The notes below the pieces were generated by a model. The model worked only from the letters and a program-made list of their open reading frames with translations, did no database searches and was not told the DNA's origin. This document shows positions 30,501 to 39,541 of a stretch of DNA of 64,000 nucleotides, piece after piece (positions within the stretch are counted from its first letter, which is position 1; every line of letters begins with the position of its first letter). Both the position numbers and the translations under genes were made by a program. Source of the stretch: Sporisorium sorghi (taxonomy: Eukaryota > Basidiomycota > Ustilaginomycetes > Ustilaginales > Ustilaginaceae); contig JALCCG010000065.1 of the NCBI GenBank assembly GCA_023212695.1, forward strand, positions 1 to 64,000, read 5' to 3'.

Positions 30501-31797
30501 CGACGGTGGTCTCATCACTGCGATTCTCGAGATGTGCTTTGCGGGACACTGCGGTGCCGAGGTGTTTGTGGATGCGCTCGATGCCGAGCTGCGCGATCCC
30601 GTGGCGGCGCTGTTCAACGAGGAGCTGGGTGCGGTGATGCAGGTCAAGGCGGGCGATGTCAAGGCGGTGTCGGCGGTGCTCACGGCTGCTGGTGTGCCTT
30701 CGACCAGCCTGCACGTGGTGGGACGTGTTACGCCCGAGTCGCAGGAGATCAAGGTGGTGGCGCGTTCGCAGCCGCTGCTGGCCTCGACGCGTGCTACGCT
30801 GCAAAAGGCGTGGGCCGAGACATCTTACCGCATGCAGAGCCTGCGTGACAACCCGGAGACAGCAGCCACCGAATACAGCCTGATCACGGACGAGCCCACT
30901 TCGGCGGCGGCGCTGCGGTACGAGCTCACGTACAACCCGCGCGAGGACGTGCTGGGCGCCTCTGTCGTCCAAGCCGCGCTCGACGCTCGACCCAAGGTGG
31001 CCATCCTGCGCGAGCAGGGAGTCAACGGGCAGATCGAGATGGCGTGGGCCTTTACGCGTGCTGGCTTCTGTGCCGTGGACGTGCACATGTCGGACCTGGT
31101 CGAGGGTCGCGTGACGCTGGACCAATTCAAGGGTCTTGCCGCGTGCGGCGGCTTCTCGTTCGGCGACGTGCTGGGCGCCGGCAGCGGATGGGCCAAGTCG
31201 ATCCTGCTCAACCCGAGCGTCAAGGCGCAGTTTGTCGACTTCTTCCAGAAGCGCACCGACACGTTGGCACTCGGCGTGTGCAACGGCTGCCAGCTGCTGT
31301 CGCAGCTCGGCGTGGCGGGTTTGATCCCGGAAGCACAGCACTGGCCGCTGTTCAAGCCCAACGAATCAGGCCGCTTCGAGGCGCGTCTCTCCACCGTCGA
31401 GATCACCCAGACCGGCGGAAAGAGCAGCATCTTCCTCGCGGACATGGCCGGCTCCGTGCTGCCCGCCATCATCGCGCACGGTGAAGGAAGAGCGTCGTTC
31501 CGCAACAAAGGCGACCTCGAGGCGTGCAAGGCCAACAACCAGGTGGCCATGCAGTACGTCGACCAGCGCTACCCGATCAACCCGAACGGCTCGCCCGAGG
31601 GTGTCACGGCGATCACGGCGAACGGAGGAAGAGTGTTGGCGCTCATGCCGCACCCGGAGCGTGGCGTTGCGCTGTCGAGCATGAGCTGGGCGCCCGCCGA
31701 GGCGTATGCGCGGGGCGACAAGGGCTGGGCGGGCAAAGGACCGTGGTTCAGGATGTTTGAGAACGCCAGGAAGTGGGTCGCTTCTCAGGAGATGTAG
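27583..31797 (+). CDS. ADE6: phosphoribosylformylglycinamidine synthase (FGAM synthase)
   Basis: Fourth step of de novo purine synthesis: converts formylglycinamide ribotide, glutamine and ATP to FGAM in the cytosol. 1404 residues, close to the usual 1300-1400 of the fused eukaryotic enzyme. Seen: N-terminal PurS-like part and linker, the FGAM signature [16 protein letters not shown] (about residue 262), then duplicated AIRS-type ATP-binding halves ([29 protein letters not shown] marks the start of the last domain), and a C-terminal glutaminase with the nucleophile in GVCNGCQLL (about 1233) and the histidine in MPHPER (about 1357). The ATG at 27583 is the first in frame. A single exon. The very long open frame on the opposite strand is a composition shadow. 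Confidence 0.96.
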   Translation: MLSLIGSSLLHPSKRTQLLERANAKLGGAKLASIDAVYIHFVNAASEEADAVLADTASPQRNVLDSLLVYGDNVDLPHTRPAVQNILAGQAAGSAQQTVLFVLPRPGSISPWSSKATDIARMCTLKDHVDRIERGIAFVLEPVANATLEAADLANVHDLLHDRMTQFISAVPPTVDALFHKAQPAPLTHVDLLGADGTSDRQVAKQRLVDANEKLGLALANDEIDYLVDAFIAGKGDGSNALRRNPTDVELFMFAQVNSEHCRHKIFNADWTIDGNTMPNTLFGMIRNTHKLHPQHTISAYSDNAAVIEGYEATRFAPSPAGGLTVYQGVKEPMPFLAKVETHNHPTAVSPYPGAATGSGGEIRDEGAVGRGSKPKAGLVGFMTSNLLLEGDGRQPWEEDFGKPSHISSAYDIMIDGPLGSSAFNNEFGRPGLSGFWRTWSERVPIDDASSEVRGYHKPIMLAGGLGNVRPKNALKSKITPDAAIIVLGGPGMLIGLGGGAASSMASGSSSRAALDFASVQRDNPEMQRRCQQVIDACTALSDAPGVIEGRVGEGNPIQSIHDVGAGGISNALPELVHDAGLGARFEIRDVLVDDPSMSPMEIWCNESQERYVLAVSQEDLPRFEAIAKRERCPYSVVGRATVEQELVVTDRLLGGTPIHLPMPILFGKPPKIARQAQSKQLLRVPFDSTLTSYLPHSKDDPVKMFAEAVDRVLHLPTVASKNFLITIGDRSITGLVVRDQMVGPYQVPVADVAVTRTSYGFDESLTGEAVASGERTPLALISAAASARMAVAESLTNIAAASIESLERIKLSANWMCAASHSDEGARLYEAVQAIGLDLCPKLGLAIPVGKDSMSMKMAWESAEGEKREVTAPLSLTVTAFGPVDDITRTWTPQLRTDVDDTVLLFVDLAGGKQRLGGSCLAQVFRQLGHEAPDVEDAAVLKAFFEACYTLKQLRVQKRDEGSLVLAYHDRSDGGLITAILEMCFAGHCGAEVFVDALDAELRDPVAALFNEELGAVMQVKAGDVKAVSAVLTAAGVPSTSLHVVGRVTPESQEIKVVARSQPLLASTRATLQKAWAETSYRMQSLRDNPETAATEYSLITDEPTSAAALRYELTYNPREDVLGASVVQAALDARPKVAILREQGVNGQIEMAWAFTRAGFCAVDVHMSDLVEGRVTLDQFKGLAACGGFSFGDVLGAGSGWAKSILLNPSVKAQFVDFFQKRTDTLALGVCNGCQLLSQLGVAGLIPEAQHWPLFKPNESGRFEARLSTVEITQTGGKSSIFLADMAGSVLPAIIAHGEGRASFRNKGDLEACKANNQVAMQYVDQRYPINPNGSPEGVTAITANGGRVLALMPHPERGVALSSMSWAPAEAYARGDKGWAGKGPWFRMFENARKWVASQEM

Positions 31798-31945
31798 AAG
31801 TTGTTAGAATCTATGTGTAAATGAATGGGATCGTTTTCGGTATGCTTTGCGTCTGTGGTGAGAGGGAAGACACACTTGAATCACAGCGAACGAGCGAGTT
31901 GACGGTGACAAAGCGTTTTGAACATTGCAAAGCCGTACTGGAATC

Positions 31946-33085
31946 TCAGTCGTCATCGTCATCGTTACCCACAACCGTATCCGACTGCGCCCTCGGTTGC
32001 CCCGCATCGTTCGCCGGCAACGCACCATGCGACTGCAACAGATCGCGCACATCCTGCTCAGTTCCCTGACGCCAGAGCGGATCCAGATCCAACCTCACCA
32101 GGTTGGCCACCAGCTTGCCCGCCCTGTACACCAACACGGTCGGCAGCACCTGGAGCGTCTTTGAGTTGTACTCGTCAAACTCTTCCTCCTCCTCCTCCTC
32201 CTCCTCCTCCTCATCCTCATCGGAGCGACCGAAGCCGATAGCGGCCGCTTGAACTTGCAGGAACTTGGTGTGCGGGTAGACGCGCGCTAGCGAGGCGAGC
32301 GAGGCGGTGAGCGCATTGCACTGCGCCACGGCCTTGGAGTAGATATGTATCACGATGGTGACGTGTGCGTCTTCGTTGTCGATGCTGGACACGTAGCCGC
32401 GCTCGTCGACTTCGCGGAGGTGGCCGAAGTAGCGGTCGGTTGTTGAGGCTGCAGTGGTGGTGGGTTGGGTGCCGGAGACGAGCGCGCTGCTGCGTGCGGC
32501 GTGGAAGGACTTGAGCTCGGCGATGCGCATCTCTCTTCTGCGCTCCTTGGCCTGCAGGTCGGCGATGGCGCTCTGGCTTACCGTCGACTCGTCGTCGCTG
32601 TCGCGGTTCTCGCGCTGCAGCTGAGCGGCGTGCTCGCGTTTTTCTCGAGCGACCTGCTCGGTGTACGTCTCGGAGGAGAGGGCCATCGCCTGCATCTGCC
32701 GGTTGGTGGCATGGATGGACGCGGTGCGCGCGGCGTATTCTTGTTGAGCACGAAGCTGCCGATCACGCAGAACGCCTTTGGGCCCGGTGTTGGTCGCACC
32801 CTCCTCGCCGCGGTTGGCTGTGCGCGAGGACTGCAGCCCTTTGATGGCACTGCTCGCCCCTGCACCACCCGCAGCGCGAGAGTGTGCTGTACCCTCGTCG
32901 TCGTCGTCGTCGTCGTTGTAGTAGTCTTGATCGTCGTCGTCCGGCAAATCGGAGCCGAGCTCGTCGTCGGTGTTGGGCGCAGAACGGTCCGAGTCGTGAC
33001 GACGGTCTTGGCGGTAGGACGAGGCTGGTTGCGCATCGACGCCGTGCAGGATGGCTGCTTCGATGGGGTCGCCGCTTCCGGACAT
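31946..33085 (-). CDS. phosducin-like protein, PhLP1/PDCL class
   Basis: A co-chaperone of 379 residues. PhLP1-class proteins help the CCT chaperonin fold G-protein beta subunits and assemble beta-gamma dimers, and fungal members affect G-protein signalling. Seen: a long acidic, disordered N-terminus with an Asp run (about residues 48-63), a charged helical region (about 100-200), and a C-terminal thioredoxin-like domain with YFGHLREVDERGYVSSID, then VTIVIHIYSKAV, HTKFLQVQA and LPTVLVYRAGKLV. An insertion of about 10 consecutive Glu (genomic about 32187-32215, a GAG-type repeat) splits the thioredoxin-like domain. The catalytic CxxC of true thioredoxins is absent, as expected. It ends 148 bp from the FGAM synthase stop and is convergent with it. 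Confidence 0.85.
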   Translation of the reverse strand: MSGSGDPIEAAILHGVDAQPASSYRQDRRHDSDRSAPNTDDELGSDLPDDDDQDYYNDDDDDDEGTAHSRAAGGAGASSAIKGLQSSRTANRGEEGATNTGPKGVLRDRQLRAQQEYAARTASIHATNRQMQAMALSSETYTEQVAREKREHAAQLQRENRDSDDESTVSQSAIADLQAKERRREMRIAELKSFHAARSSALVSGTQPTTTAASTTDRYFGHLREVDERGYVSSIDNEDAHVTIVIHIYSKAVAQCNALTASLASLARVYPHTKFLQVQAAAIGFGRSDEDEEEEEEEEEEEFDEYNSKTLQVLPTVLVYRAGKLVANLVRLDLDPLWRQGTEQDVRDLLQSHGALPANDAGQPRAQSDTVVGNDDDDD

Positions 33086-33685
33086 GGTTGTGGTTGCGCA
33101 CTACCCTGAGCGGTGGTGATAGGAAGGAATGCAGTGAAGGAGTGAGTGAATCGGAGCACGCCGCTGCTTATATGGTGTGTGTACCGGCGGCAGAAAGGGT
33201 GGTTCTGGTGGTGCAAAAGTTTTTCTCTTCTTGGTGGAGGCTGGTGGGGCGGTGAAATGCTGCAAGTGTCCTCCTGCTCCTCTTCTCCTCGTCTCGTCTC
33301 TTTCTCTCTCTTTCGTGTCTGGTTTGTTGTGGGGCGTGGGAGACACACAAAAGTGCTAGGTCAGGGGAACAAAGGGGACGGTGTTGGTGTGTGCGGGTCC
33401 TTCTCGCAGCAGCAGCAACTCAGACAAAAAGAAAGCTCTAAAAAAAGTCGAGAACATGCAACGACGCTTGACAGACGCTTGACTGGCCCGTTCGTCTTTC
33501 TTGGACTTGCGCTGTCCATCGAAGCTCAGATGCATGAAAGAGCGCTCAAAGCGTGGGAAGCGCAGTCAAAAAAAAAAAAAAGGGTGTTGGTTTTGCAGCG
33601 CATTTTTCTACTTTGTTGGAATCGATGATGTAACAGTCTTCAAATTTTGAGCATCATCTCGCACGAGTCACCTTTCGGCAGAGTC

Positions 33686-33688
<3 letters not shown>

Positions 33689-33733
<45 letters not shown>

Positions 33734-33884
33734 TCTTTTTTTTTTTTTTTTTTTCTTTTTGGCTCTTGGTTTGCTTCATAATAAAAATGATTGNNNNNNN
33801 NNNTTTCTTTTTTTTGTGAAACGAGTTGATAATATTCTTTAAATTTTTGATACATTTTGAGAAACACTCTCTTTCCGAATTGTT

Positions 33885-33928
<44 letters not shown>
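33689..33928. repeat. cluster of long poly(T) tracts with a 10-N gap
   Basis: T44 at 33689-33732, a second run at 33736-33754 and T42 at 33887-33928 surround ten N at 33794-33803. They lie in the 1.06-kb divergent interval (33086-34148) between the phosducin-like and isoleucyl-tRNA synthetase genes. The gap most likely marks sequencing failure in homopolymers. No gene is supported here. Confidence 0.85.
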
Positions 33929-34148
33929 CCCTTTTGTGGCTCAGACTTCTTCTTGCCGCTGTGCCGTGCCGTGCGTTTGCAGCAAAAGAAAGCTGAGTCT
34001 TTTGTTCTTTCTCGTCGTGTTGGTTGTCGGCTTGCACTTGTTAGCTCCGAGTCACCTTTGCCTTTTCTCCTCCTCTCCACCATCTATCTCAGCCAAGTTT
34101 TTGCTTCAGTCGCGCCCCCTCGTCGGTGCGATCCATTGTCGTACATAG

Positions 34149-37100
34149 ATGGCAGAGACAACAGATCCCGCCGCCGTCTTTGGCGAGCACGAGGTCACTG
34201 CCACCTTTAACTTCCCCACAGAAGAAGAAAAAGTCATCCGATACTGGCGCGCCATCGACGCCTTCAAGACTTCCCTCAAGCAGAGCGAAGGCAGAAAACC
34301 CTTCAGCTTCTACGACGGTCCTCCCTTTGCCACCGGCTTGCCCCACTACGGCCATCTCCTCGCCGGCACGGTCAAGGACATTGTCACTCGACACGCACAC
34401 TCCACCGGTCACTATGTCGACCGTCGCTTCGGCTGGGACTGCCACGGTCTCCCCGTCGAGCACGAGATCGACAAGAAGCTCGGCATCAAGGGCAAGGAGG
34501 ATGTCATGGCCATGGGCATCGATAAGTACAACGCAGAGTGCAAGGCCATCGTCATGACCTACCAAAAGGAATGGAAGGACACCGTAGAGCGCATGGGTAG
34601 ATGGATCGACTTTGACAATGGCTACAAGACCATGGACCTCAACTTCATGGAGTCTGTCTGGTGGGTCTTCAAGACGCTCCACCAGAAGGGTCTCGTCTAC
34701 CAGGGAATCCGTGTCATGCCCTACTCGACCGCCTGCACCACTCCGCTCTCCAACTTTGAGGCCGGTCTCGACTACCGCGAGGTGCAGGACCCCGCCGTCA
34801 CCGTCAGCTTCCCCCTCGTAGAAGACCCCAAGACTGCCTTCCTCGCTTGGACCACCACCCCTTGGACCCTCCCTTCCAATCTGGGTCTTTGCGTCCACCC
34901 CGACTTCAACTACATCAAGATCCACGACGACGAGCGCGACATGAACTTTATCATCCACGAGGACCTCCTCACCACCCTCTACAAGCACCCCAAAAAGGCC
35001 AAGTTCCAAAAGATCGAAACCTTCAGGGGCAAGGATCTCGTCGGCAAGCAGTACGAGCCCATCTTCCCTTACTTCCAGGAGCGCTTCAAGGGCCGTGCCT
35101 TCCGTGTTCTCTCCGACACCTACGTCACCTCGGACGCCGGTACCGGCATCGTCCACCAGGCTCCTGCCTTTGGTGACGACGATCACCGCGTCGCCATCGC
35201 CCACGGTGTCATCAGCCGCGACGAGACTCCCCCCAACCCCGTCGACGGCTCGGGCCGATACACCAACGAGGTGCCCGACTACGAGGGTGTCCACGTCAAG
35301 GACGCCGACAAGGCCATCCAAAAGGACCTCAAGGCGCGCGGCCGCCTCATTGTGCAGGCCACCCTCAGCCATCAGTACCCCTTCTGCTGGCGATCGGGCA
35401 CCCCGCTCATCTACAAGGCCATCCCCTCGTGGTTCGTGCGCGTCGAGCCTGTCATCGAGAAGCTCGTCAAGAACAACGACGCCACGCGCTGGGTGCCTGC
35501 CCACGTCGGCGAGGGTCGATTCGGCAGCTGGATCGCCAACGCTCGCGATTGGAACATCTCTCGTAACCGATACTGGGGTACGCCCATCCCATTGTGGGCC
35601 AGCGAGGACATGCAGGAGATCGTCTGCGTCGGTTCCGTCGAGGAGCTCGAGAAGCTCTCGGGCGTTACAGGCATCACCGATCTGCACAAGGACAAGATCG
35701 ACCACATCACCATCCCTTCGCAACAGGGCAAGGGCCAGCTCAAGCGTGTCGAAGAGGTCTTTGACTGCTGGTTCGAGTCCGGCTCCATGCCCTACGCGCA
35801 AGCCCACTATCCGTTCGAAAGCAAGGACAAGTTTGAAAAGTCGTTCCCGGCCGACTTTATCTCGGAAGGTCTCGACCAGACTCGAGGTTGGTTCTACACG
35901 CTCCTCATCTTGGCTACGCACCTCTTCGACACGGCGCCATGGAAGAACCTCATCGTCAGCGGTCTCGTCTTGGCCGCCGACGGCAAAAAGATGAGCAAGT
36001 CGCTGCGCAACTACCCGGACCCCAACCTGCTCATCAACCAGTACGGTGCCGATGCCATCCGACTCTACCTCATCAACTCGCCCGTCGTGCGTGCCGAGAA
36101 CCTGCGCTTCAAGGAGGAAGGCGTCAAGGAGGTTGTGGCTTCCACCTTCTTGCCCTGGCTCAACTCGTTCCGCTTCTTCCTCGGCTCGGTCAGCCTGCTC
36201 GAAAAGGACCACGGCATCAAGTTCATCTACCAGAACAAGGCTGAAAAGTCGTCCAATGTCATGGACCGATGGATCCTCGCGCGCTGCCAGTCGCTCATCA
36301 AGCTCATCAGCGAAGAGATGGCCGCCTACCGCCTCTACACGGTGGTGCCGCGCCTGGGCGAGCTCATCGATGAGCTGACCAACTGGTACATTCGCTTCAA
36401 CCGTCGTCGCTTGAAGGGCGAGAACGGTGTCGAGGATACGCAGGCGGCGCTCAACTCGTTGTTCGAGACGCTCTACACGCTCTGCCGCACCTTGTCGTCG
36501 TTCACGCCCTTCTTGACCGAGAACCTGTACCAGGGTCTGCGCAAGTTCCTGCCAGCGCCCGCGGCGGACGACAAGGAGGATTACCGCAGTGTCCACTTTT
36601 TGTCGTTCCCCGAGGTCAACGAGTCGTACTTTGACCCTGTCATCCAGCGTCAGTTCAAGGCGCTCCAATCGGTTGTCGAGCTGGGCCGTGTCATCCGCGT
36701 CAACCACAACCTGCCCATCCGTGTGCCGCTCAAGGAGCTCGTGGTCTTCCACACCGATAAAGAGTATCTGCAGGATGTCGAGTCGCTGTCGGACTACATC
36801 AAGGAGGAGCTCAACGTGCGCGATCTGGTGCTGTCGTCGGACGAGGCCAAGTGCGGAGTGCGCTTCAAGCTGTTTGCCGATTGGCCCGTGCTCGGACGCA
36901 AGCTGCGCAAGGACGTGGGCAAGGTGCGCAAGGGTCTCGAGAGCGTCGCGTCGGACGATGCCAAGAGGTACCGCGAGACGGGCAAGCTCAACGTTGCCGG
37001 TGTCGACTTGGTCGAAGGCGATCTGCGTGTGATCCGCTACGTCGAGACCAAGGAGGTCGAGGGCACGTTCGAGTCGAACACGGACGGCAATGTTGTCGTG

Positions 37101-37412
37101 CTGCTCGACGTGCAGCAGCGACCGGAGCTCGTTTCGGAGGGCACGGCGCGCGAGGTGGTCAACCGCATCCAGCGTCTGCGAAAGAAGGCGGGCTTGGTGG
37201 CGACCGATGAGGTGGATGCGTTCTACTCGTTCGAGGCCGGATTGGGCCAGGCGCTGGCAGAGTGCATCGAGAGCCAGCAGGAGACGTTCATGAAGGCGCT
37301 GCGCAGGAAGCCGTTGCCTGAGGCAGAGAAGCGTGCGGATGCAAAGGTGATTCTGCAGGAGGAGCAGGAGGTGGGCGAGGACAAGTTCATGCTGACGCTG
37401 GCCTGGGCTTGA
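34149..37412 (+). CDS. ILS1: cytosolic isoleucyl-tRNA synthetase
   Basis: Charges tRNA-Ile with isoleucine, and edits valine, for cytosolic translation. 1087 residues, close to yeast Ils1. It is a class I synthetase: HIGH motif as HYGH in GLPHYGHLLAG (about residue 64), GWDCHGLPVEHEIDKKLG just after, the CP1 editing insertion (about 190-420; TTTPWTLPSN and GTGIVHQAPAFGDDDHR), and KMSKS in DGKKMSKSLRNYPDP (about 613), followed by the helical anticodon-binding domain and the eukaryotic C-terminal extension. There is no mitochondrial presequence (start MAETTDPAAV), so the cytosolic form is expected. Single exon, with the ATG at 34149 immediately after a stop-containing leader. Confidence 0.97.
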   Translation: MAETTDPAAVFGEHEVTATFNFPTEEEKVIRYWRAIDAFKTSLKQSEGRKPFSFYDGPPFATGLPHYGHLLAGTVKDIVTRHAHSTGHYVDRRFGWDCHGLPVEHEIDKKLGIKGKEDVMAMGIDKYNAECKAIVMTYQKEWKDTVERMGRWIDFDNGYKTMDLNFMESVWWVFKTLHQKGLVYQGIRVMPYSTACTTPLSNFEAGLDYREVQDPAVTVSFPLVEDPKTAFLAWTTTPWTLPSNLGLCVHPDFNYIKIHDDERDMNFIIHEDLLTTLYKHPKKAKFQKIETFRGKDLVGKQYEPIFPYFQERFKGRAFRVLSDTYVTSDAGTGIVHQAPAFGDDDHRVAIAHGVISRDETPPNPVDGSGRYTNEVPDYEGVHVKDADKAIQKDLKARGRLIVQATLSHQYPFCWRSGTPLIYKAIPSWFVRVEPVIEKLVKNNDATRWVPAHVGEGRFGSWIANARDWNISRNRYWGTPIPLWASEDMQEIVCVGSVEELEKLSGVTGITDLHKDKIDHITIPSQQGKGQLKRVEEVFDCWFESGSMPYAQAHYPFESKDKFEKSFPADFISEGLDQTRGWFYTLLILATHLFDTAPWKNLIVSGLVLAADGKKMSKSLRNYPDPNLLINQYGADAIRLYLINSPVVRAENLRFKEEGVKEVVASTFLPWLNSFRFFLGSVSLLEKDHGIKFIYQNKAEKSSNVMDRWILARCQSLIKLISEEMAAYRLYTVVPRLGELIDELTNWYIRFNRRRLKGENGVEDTQAALNSLFETLYTLCRTLSSFTPFLTENLYQGLRKFLPAPAADDKEDYRSVHFLSFPEVNESYFDPVIQRQFKALQSVVELGRVIRVNHNLPIRVPLKELVVFHTDKEYLQDVESLSDYIKEELNVRDLVLSSDEAKCGVRFKLFADWPVLGRKLRKDVGKVRKGLESVASDDAKRYRETGKLNVAGVDLVEGDLRVIRYVETKEVEGTFESNTDGNVVVLLDVQQRPELVSEGTAREVVNRIQRLRKKAGLVATDEVDAFYSFEAGLGQALAECIESQQETFMKALRRKPLPEAEKRADAKVILQEEQEVGEDKFMLTLAWA

Positions 37413-37604
37413 GGTGGTTGTTAGAGGTAGAATGAAGAATGTAGTGGTGATTCGTTCTCATTGTGTGTGTGTGTGCGTGCAGCGTGTGTAGAATACAGTG
37501 AGTGCGGGTATATGTGAGCGAAATGAGGGCAAGTCGAGAGGGTAGGGTATATATGACCGAGATCTGAATCGGCAGACGCGCCTAGGGCAACAGACATTCC
37601 ATGA

Positions 37605-38345
37605 TCAACGCTTCTTGGTGGATCCAAAGCCGCCAAAGCCCATGGCAGCCATCATTGCAGCTTCGCTACCGTCGCCCTCCGCCGCGCCTGCTTCCGGTTG
37701 AGGCTCAGTGTTGTTCGAGGCAGACTTCTTGAGCAGCTTCTGCTGTCTCCTCTTGGCCCTCTTCTCTTCGCGTGCTTTTTGCTCCTGCTCAGCAATCTGT
37801 TGAATGCGCCGATCGAAATCATACGCATCACTCTTTTTGCTAGCCCCCGACGCAGCCGCAGCGTCTTTGGTCAACTTGTCCAACATCTCCTCTACCTCCT
37901 GCAGCGTCGCCCTGTTCTGCTGAGTCGACTGCCCGATGCGCAACAGATGTACGCGTCCATTGATATGGTCCAAATAGGCCAGATTGTCCTTGAGCAGCTT
38001 GCGGCACACTTCGCAATAAAACCCGGGCCCCGTTTGCCCTTTCCCACCGTCTGCAGCGAGGTCGACCATGAGCGTCTTGCCCTGGTTGCGTTCGAGGTCG
38101 AGCGGTGCGCGGCGCTGCTGCATGGCGAGCTCGGGCTCGGGTGCGTTGGATTTGAGTCGTTTCAGGGGTTGCAGGCCCTGCAGGCGGCGTTCGGCGTTGA
38201 CCGAGTCGAGTTCGGCCTGGCGCTTTTCGCGTGACATGGCTTTGCGTGAGAACTCGTCCTTGTCCCAGGTACGGCGGCTGGGGCCGACGCCTTTGCTGGT
38301 GCTGTCGCCAGCGGCGGCGGAGGTGGATGGTTTGGTTTGCGACAT
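37605..38345 (-). CDS. SNU23: U4/U6.U5 tri-snRNP protein Snu23/ZMAT2
   Basis: A spliceosome component of 246 residues; Snu23 acts in the B complex near the 5' splice site during activation. Seen: RRTWDKDEFSRKA near residues 23-35, which matches the family's conserved N-terminal segment; a matrin/U1-type zinc finger with FYCEVC, then 12 residues, then HINGRVH (about residues 108-133); a conserved helix after it (NRATLQEVEEMLDKL); and a basic Arg/Lys-rich stretch near the C-terminus (EEKRAKRRQQKLLKK). No intron is seen. It is convergent with ILS1 across about 190 bp and divergent from the nucleoporin gene. Confidence 0.92.
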   Translation of the reverse strand: MSQTKPSTSAAAGDSTSKGVGPSRRTWDKDEFSRKAMSREKRQAELDSVNAERRLQGLQPLKRLKSNAPEPELAMQQRRAPLDLERNQGKTLMVDLAADGGKGQTGPGFYCEVCRKLLKDNLAYLDHINGRVHLLRIGQSTQQNRATLQEVEEMLDKLTKDAAAASGASKKSDAYDFDRRIQQIAEQEQKAREEKRAKRRQQKLLKKSASNNTEPQPEAGAAEGDGSEAAMMAAMGFGGFGSTKKR

Positions 38346-38576
38346 GATCGCAATCGGAGAGGCTATGATGGGATGGTGGTTGGAAGGGGGGAGAGGTCGA
38401 AGTGGGAAGCTCCACTTCCATCAAGAGCAGCGAGAAAGTCAAGTTCTCCGACTTCCGAAAAGCGGAGAAAGGTGATCGCGTTTCAAATCGGGGATGTGAT
38501 GGCGTAGAGCCAGAGAGACGCGAAGAGCGAGAAAATGTGATCTTCTGAAGAGAGACAAAAGATCCTTTTCCTCTTC

Positions 38577-38596
38577 AGAGAGAGAGAGAGAGAGAG
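38577..38596. repeat. (GA)10 microsatellite
   Basis: Ten GA units in the 590-bp divergent interval between the Snu23 and nucleoporin genes, which should hold both promoters. Confidence 0.85.
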
Positions 38597-38936
38597 CACT
38601 GACCTTCGCGACTTTTTTTCAGTGTTTTTGTGCCAAAGAGTCGCAATCCAATCAATCCAATTCCTCGTCGCCACCATCACCATCACCTTCACCATCACCT
38701 TTCCTCGTTTCGCTTCTCATCCATCTCCTTTTCATCTTCTCTTCTTCATTCTTTCGAATCGCATCCTTTTTCGGGGCCGGAATAAACATCGGTGCGCGCG
38801 CATCCGCAGTCGTGTCGCGCTCAACTTGGAGCACATCAGACAAAGAAACACCTTGGATCAATCAAGTTCCATCCCGCATCGGCAGTCGCGGTGATCGTTC
38901 AGTTTCAGCAGTCAGCGCTTGACCGCTTCCTACAAC

Positions 38937-39510
38937 ATGTTTGGCTCTAGCGGCTTCGGCGGCTTTGGCCAGCAGAACAACCAGCAACAGCAGCAACAAC
39001 CGCAGCAGCCAGCTGGCGGTCTCTTTGGTCAACCACAGCAGCCCACCACGCCCGCTCAGACTGGATTTGGCGCATCTACAGGTGAGTTTTTCTTCAGCTC
39101 GATAGCTTCGTTCGCACATTCACCTCGTCCCTCAACACACTAACCCAACTCTATCCATTCTGGTGTTTTGCTCAGGCTTCGGATCTACAGGTGGCTTTGG
39201 CGCAGCGCAGCCAGCAGGCCAGACCGGCGGTGGTCTCTTCGGACAGCAACCCTCTCAGACACAGACGCCTGCCTTTGGCGGCTTTGGCGCCACCAACAAC
39301 AATGCATCCACCACGGGCGCGTTCGGTGCACGCCCCGCTGGCACCACCGGCTTTGGTGGCTTTGGTGCTCCTGCCTCTACCTCCAACACTGGCGCCTTCA
39401 CTTTTGGCGCCACTCCCAACCAACAACAGCAACAGCAACAGCCAGCAGCCGGCGGTTTCGGCTCGTCCACTTTCGGCGCAGCAGCTCCAGCTACCGGTGG
39501 TCTTTTCGGT

Positions 39511-39541
<31 letters not shown>

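Noticed and set aside
27508..31341. Open frame of 1277 codons on the minus strand
   Set aside because: It lies opposite the FGAM synthase gene. Its His/Arg/Glu/Val-rich, repetitive composition is what the strong third-position G/C bias of the true gene produces on the other strand. No domain is visible.
34089..36752. Open frame of 887 codons on the minus strand
   Set aside because: Antisense shadow of the isoleucyl-tRNA synthetase gene, rich in Val, Asp, Glu and Leu with no motif.
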